NCBI RefSeq assembly: GCF_030409835.1
Contig: NZ_JAUFQO010000003.1
Location: 124,001-188,000, forward strand
Source: Lutimonas halocynthiae
GTDB taxonomy: Bacteria; Bacteroidota; Bacteroidia; Flavobacteriales; Flavobacteriaceae
Direction: 5' to 3'
Length of the DNA: 64,000 nucleotides
Of the stretch, positions 61,214-64,000 are shown piece after piece (positions within the stretch are counted from its first letter, which is position 1; every line of letters begins with the position of its first letter). The position numbers and the translations under genes were made by a program. Under the pieces are notes generated by a model, which ran no database searches, was not told the DNA's origin, and saw only the letters and a program-made list of their open reading frames with translations.

Positions 61214-62689
61214 ATGGGTAAAAAACTGACTAAAAGAGCGGAAGATTATTCTAAATGGTACAATGAACTAGTTGTAAAAGCTGACCTTGCGGAGAATTCC
61301 GGGGTACGTGGAATGATGGTAATTAAACCTTATGGTTATGCAATTTGGGAAAAGATGCAGGCCGAATTAGACAGGATGTTTAAGGAGACCGGTCATGAGA
61401 ATGCTTATTTCCCTTTATTGATACCCAAATCATATTTTAGTAAAGAAGCTAGCCATGTAGCTGGATTTGCAAAAGAGTGCGCAGTTGTTACGCATTATAG
61501 ATTAAAAAACGATGAATCTGGAAAAGGAATCATTGTAGATGAAAAAGCAAAACTTGAAGAAGAATTAATCATTAGACCAACTTCTGAAACGATTATCTGG
61601 GATTCATACAGAAAATGGATTCAGTCATACAGGGATTTGCCACTTTTGATTAACCAATGGGCGAATGTGATGCGTTGGGAAATGAGAACTAGATTGTTTT
61701 TGAGGACCGCTGAGTTTTTATGGCAAGAAGGTCATACGGCTCATGAAACAAAAGCAGAGGCCATTGAGGAGACTCAGAAGATGCAAGGTGTCTATGCCGA
61801 GTTTTCTGAAAACTTTATGGCGATGCCAGTGATTAAGGGAACTAAAACAGAGAGTGAACGATTTGCTGGAGCCTTAGACACCTATACAATAGAAGCGATG
61901 ATGCAAGATGGGAAGGCACTTCAGGCTGGAACATCTCATTTTTTAGGGCAAAATTTCGCCAAGGCATTTGATGTAAAATATACAACTCGAGAAGGGAAGC
62001 AAGATTATGTCTGGGCTACATCTTGGGGCGTATCTACAAGATTAATGGGAGCCTTAGTGATGTCTCACAGTGATGATTTTGGATTGGTATTACCTCCTAA
62101 ATTAGCCCCTATTCAAGTAGTTATTGTTCCTATTTACAGAAGTGATGAGCAATTAGATTTGTTGAATGAGAGGATTGCTCCTATAACGAAAGAGTTAAAA
62201 GAAAAGGGAATATCGGTTAAGTATGACAATAGAAACACTTATAAACCAGGCTGGAAATTTGCAGAATACGAATTGAAAGGAGTTCCTTTGAGAATTGCAA
62301 TGGGGCCGAGAGATCTTGAGAATAATACGGTTGAATTGGCAAGGAGAGACACACTTGAGAAAGAAAATCTTAGTCAGGATGTATTGGTTGAACGTATAGA
62401 GGGCTTACTAATTGAAATTCAAGACAACCTTTTTCAGAAGGCATTAAGTTTTAGAAATGACTTAATAACAGAAGTCAATAGTTTTGATGAATTTAAAGAA
62501 ATTCTGGAAACAAAAGGAGGATTTATTTCAGCACATTGGGATGGTACTTCAGAAACTGAGGAGAAAATTAAAAGCTTGACCAAAGCAACTATCAGATGTA
62601 TTCCTCTTGATGCGGAACAAGTAGAAGGATCATGCGTGCTAAGTGGAAATCCATCCTCGAAAAGGGTATTGTTTGCAAAAGCATATTAA
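61214..62689 (+). CDS. proS: Prolyl-tRNA synthetase, archaeal/eukaryotic type
   Basis: The start at 61214 gives [20 protein letters not shown], about 491 residues; the ATG at 61124 would precede the promoter. Class II motifs are present: [47 protein letters not shown] and [20 protein letters not shown], then the anticodon-binding part with [13 protein letters not shown]. The short form without the bacterial editing insert is the archaeal/eukaryotic type, normal for Bacteroidota. It charges tRNA-Pro. Confidence 0.97.
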   Translation: MGKKLTKRAEDYSKWYNELVVKADLAENSGVRGMMVIKPYGYAIWEKMQAELDRMFKETGHENAYFPLLIPKSYFSKEASHVAGFAKECAVVTHYRLKNDESGKGIIVDEKAKLEEELIIRPTSETIIWDSYRKWIQSYRDLPLLINQWANVMRWEMRTRLFLRTAEFLWQEGHTAHETKAEAIEETQKMQGVYAEFSENFMAMPVIKGTKTESERFAGALDTYTIEAMMQDGKALQAGTSHFLGQNFAKAFDVKYTTREGKQDYVWATSWGVSTRLMGALVMSHSDDFGLVLPPKLAPIQVVIVPIYRSDEQLDLLNERIAPITKELKEKGISVKYDNRNTYKPGWKFAEYELKGVPLRIAMGPRDLENNTVELARRDTLEKENLSQDVLVERIEGLLIEIQDNLFQKALSFRNDLITEVNSFDEFKEILETKGGFISAHWDGTSETEEKIKSLTKATIRCIPLDAEQVEGSCVLSGNPSSKRVLFAKAY

Positions 62690-62715
62690 AAAACGAAAAA
62701 AAAATTAAAAAGTTC

Positions 62716-62745
62716 TTGCAGAGTTGAAATAATGTATTAATTTTG
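62716..62745 (+). promoter_or_regulatory. Promoter of tRNA-Glu and rpsT
   Basis: TTG at 62716-62718, spacer of 19 bases, TAATTTTG at 62738-62745. Close match to the Bacteroidota consensus, 31 bases before the tRNA. Confidence 0.75.
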
Positions 62746-62776
62746 CACTCGCTTTAATAAATAAAAGCAAACTCTT

Positions 62777-62848
62777 GGCCCGTTCGTCTATCGGCTAGGA
62801 CGCCAGGTTTTCATCCTGGTAAGAGGGGTTCGATTCCCCTACGGGCTA
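62777..62848 (+). tRNA. tRNA-Glu (anticodon UUC)
   Basis: The cloverleaf folds: acceptor GGCCCGT pairs with ACGGGCT (first pair G-U), D arm GTCTATCGGCTAGGAC, anticodon stem CCAGG/CCTGG with loop TTTTCAT and anticodon TTC, T arm AGGGG-TTCGATT-CCCCT. The 3' CCA is not encoded. Followed by rpsT after 33 bases. Confidence 0.93.
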
Positions 62849-62881
62849 CATTTGTTTAAATAACAATTTAATATTAGAAGT

Positions 62882-63133
62882 ATGGCAAATCATAAATCGG
62901 CATTGAAGAGAATTAGAAGTAATGAGTCGAAACATTTAAGAAACAAGCACCAGCACAAAACTACACGTAATGCGATTAAAAATTTGCGTACTGTAGAAGA
63001 TAAGAAGGATGCTGAGGCTTTATTGCCTAACATTGTTTCAATGCTAGATAAATTGGCTAAGAATAACATTATACACAAAAACAAGGCTGCTAATGTTAAA
63101 TCAAAATTGACATTGCACGTAGCTTCTTTATAG
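62882..63133 (+). CDS. rpsT: 30S ribosomal protein S20
   Basis: The 83-residue protein begins MANHKSALKRIRSNESKHLR, is Lys/Arg-rich and helical throughout, with LPNIVSMLDKLAKNNIIHKN and KAANVKSKLTLHVASL near the end, typical of S20, which binds 16S rRNA early in 30S assembly. It follows the tRNA gene and ends at a strong terminator. Confidence 0.96.
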   Translation: MANHKSALKRIRSNESKHLRNKHQHKTTRNAIKNLRTVEDKKDAEALLPNIVSMLDKLAKNNIIHKNKAANVKSKLTLHVASL

Positions 63134-63158
63134 TCGAAGCCAACTTAAAGATATACTA

Positions 63159-63187
63159 AGCAACCCATTCGGGTTGCTTTTTTTTTG
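63159..63187 (+). terminator. Intrinsic terminator after rpsT
   Basis: Stem AGCAACCC (63159-63166), loop ATTC, GGGTTGCT (63171-63178), then a T run of nine. Canonical intrinsic terminator. Confidence 0.9.
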
Positions 63188-63209
63188 ACTACAATTCATG
63201 AAATTTAAC

Positions 63210-64000
63210 TTACCATTCATAAATTCTATCTGCATCCAGTCTGATTAATATGAATAAAAGTACTGTAAATCCCCAAAGAGACGAGCCTCCGTAACTGAAG
63301 AAGGGTAGTGGGATACCAATCGTTGGTAACAGACCTATCACCATTCCAATATTAATGGTAAAGTGGAAAAAGAAAATAGCCACTGTAGCATAAGAAAAAA
63401 CTTTGCTAAAGATAGACTTTTGTCTGTCTGCAATCATAAGTAGCCTGATTAAAAATACCACAAACAGTATGATAACGAAACTACTACCTATAAAACCCCA
63501 TTCTTCTCCTACTGTGCTGAAAATATAATCAGTTTGTTGTTCTGGAACAAAATCCCCTTGAGTTCTGTCTCCTTGTAAAAAGCCCTTTCCATTTACACCA
63601 CCCGATCCGATAGTGATCACTGACTGAGCCGTGTTATAACCAATCCCTTGATCATCAACATCCTTTCCCAGAAGAATATTAAACCGGTCTCTGTGTCTTT
63701 GTTCGAAAACATTGTTGAAAACATAATCCACACTGACGATGAAGATACCGGTGAAGAAATAGATGATCACGAACCTTAGCCAATTGTGTCTGAGGTATTT
63801 TTTGTTTTTATATACCAGATAACCTAAAAAGCCTGAAATGGCCACAGAAGCGATTATTAGGGTTGTAAGAAACCCAAAGTACAAGGTGATAACAAATAAG
63901 ACCAAAGCAAGAAATCCAATTACCAAATAGTAAAGCGGTAACCCGAATTGATACAGGACTAAAATAAGCGAGCCATAAACCAATGCTGAACCTGGGTCTG
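63210..64000 (-). CDS. rodA: RodA/FtsW-family peptidoglycan polymerase, C-terminal part (partial)
   Basis: The frame is open to the window edge; the first visible codons read DPGSALVYGS, so the true start is outside. This Asp-Pro-Gly-Ser segment fits the conserved 'PDLGSA' of RodA. Further along come IGYNTAQSVITIGSGGVNGK (with GKGF), RTQGDFVPEQQTDYIF and FSTVGEEWGFIG (SEDS catalytic region), and at the end PTIGIPLPFFSYGGSSLWGF. It polymerises lipid II for cell elongation with a class B penicillin-binding protein. RodA rather than FtsW is judged from the sequence only, so it is not certain. Confidence 0.88.
   Translation of the reverse strand, partial: DPGSALVYGSLILVLYQFGLPLYYLVIGFLALVLFVITLYFGFLTTLIIASVAISGFLGYLVYKNKKYLRHNWLRFVIIYFFTGIFIVSVDYVFNNVFEQRHRDRFNILLGKDVDDQGIGYNTAQSVITIGSGGVNGKGFLQGDRTQGDFVPEQQTDYIFSTVGEEWGFIGSSFVIILFVVFLIRLLMIADRQKSIFSKVFSYATVAIFFFHFTINIGMVIGLLPTIGIPLPFFSYGGSSLWGFTVLLFILIRLDADRIYEW

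Noticed and set aside
1-64000. Search for CRISPR arrays, insertion sequences, prophage genes, integrases and rRNA
   Set aside because: No regularly spaced repeats, transposase or integrase signatures or rRNA were seen by reading the sequence.

Overview
The window looks like chromosomal DNA of a member of the Bacteroidota, most likely the Flavobacteriia. The evidence is AT-rich sequence, several promoters of the Bacteroidota form (TTG or TTTG, 18-20 bases, then TAnnTTTG), many outer-membrane barrels and secreted lipoproteins, an archaeal/eukaryotic-type prolyl-tRNA synthetase, and very few Shine-Dalgarno sequences. No phage, insertion sequence, CRISPR array or rRNA was seen. Genus cannot be told from the sequence alone.

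Region 1-12480 is one long plus-strand run of nine genes with short gaps or overlaps: the C-terminal part of a di-haem peroxidase-like cytochrome, a Reg_prop beta-propeller, a Rid-family protein, two tandem periplasmic amino-acid-binding-type proteins with no transporter, a TPR/FG-GAP/UnbV lipoprotein, a CRTAC1-type FG-GAP/UnbV protein, an asparagine-synthetase-like ATP-pyrophosphatase lacking the glutaminase nucleophile, and a radical SAM enzyme. This combination matches no system I can name and is the best candidate here for an undescribed one: cytoplasmic chemistry (amidotransferase-like plus radical SAM) joined to a secreted calcium-propeller, cytochrome and binding-protein layer.

Region 12500-34080 is general envelope and housekeeping content: a DUF481 barrel, a class C beta-lactamase-fold hydrolase, a ThuA protein, the YbbA/YbbP ABC pair with a divergent TesA-like esterase, a CotH-like protein, a patatin-BamA-type outer-membrane phospholipase, a Ysc84-type protein, an OmpP1/FadL-like porin, several small unknown proteins and a TonB. 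A long imperfect inverted repeat lies at 30251-30328.

Region 34470-48340 holds two export loci flanking the 2-oxoglutarate dehydrogenase genes sucA-sucB. One is two MacB-type permeases plus a MacA-type adaptor; the other is two ABC-2 permeases plus an HlyD adaptor plus a TolC-like channel. Neither locus contains an ATPase. A 44-residue cysteine-rich gene with its own promoter lies between them.

Region 48400-58280 contains a small lipoprotein, a UDG-fold protein and a compact Wzx/Wzy-type polysaccharide locus (Wzz-like, flippase, two polytopic polymerase/ligase-like proteins, two glycosyltransferases, initiating sugar transferase). The rest of the window is an OmpP1-like porin, a Gly-Tyr-Trp and Ser-Arg-rich lipoprotein divergent from proS, then proS, tRNA-Glu, rpsT and the 3' part of rodA on the opposite strand.
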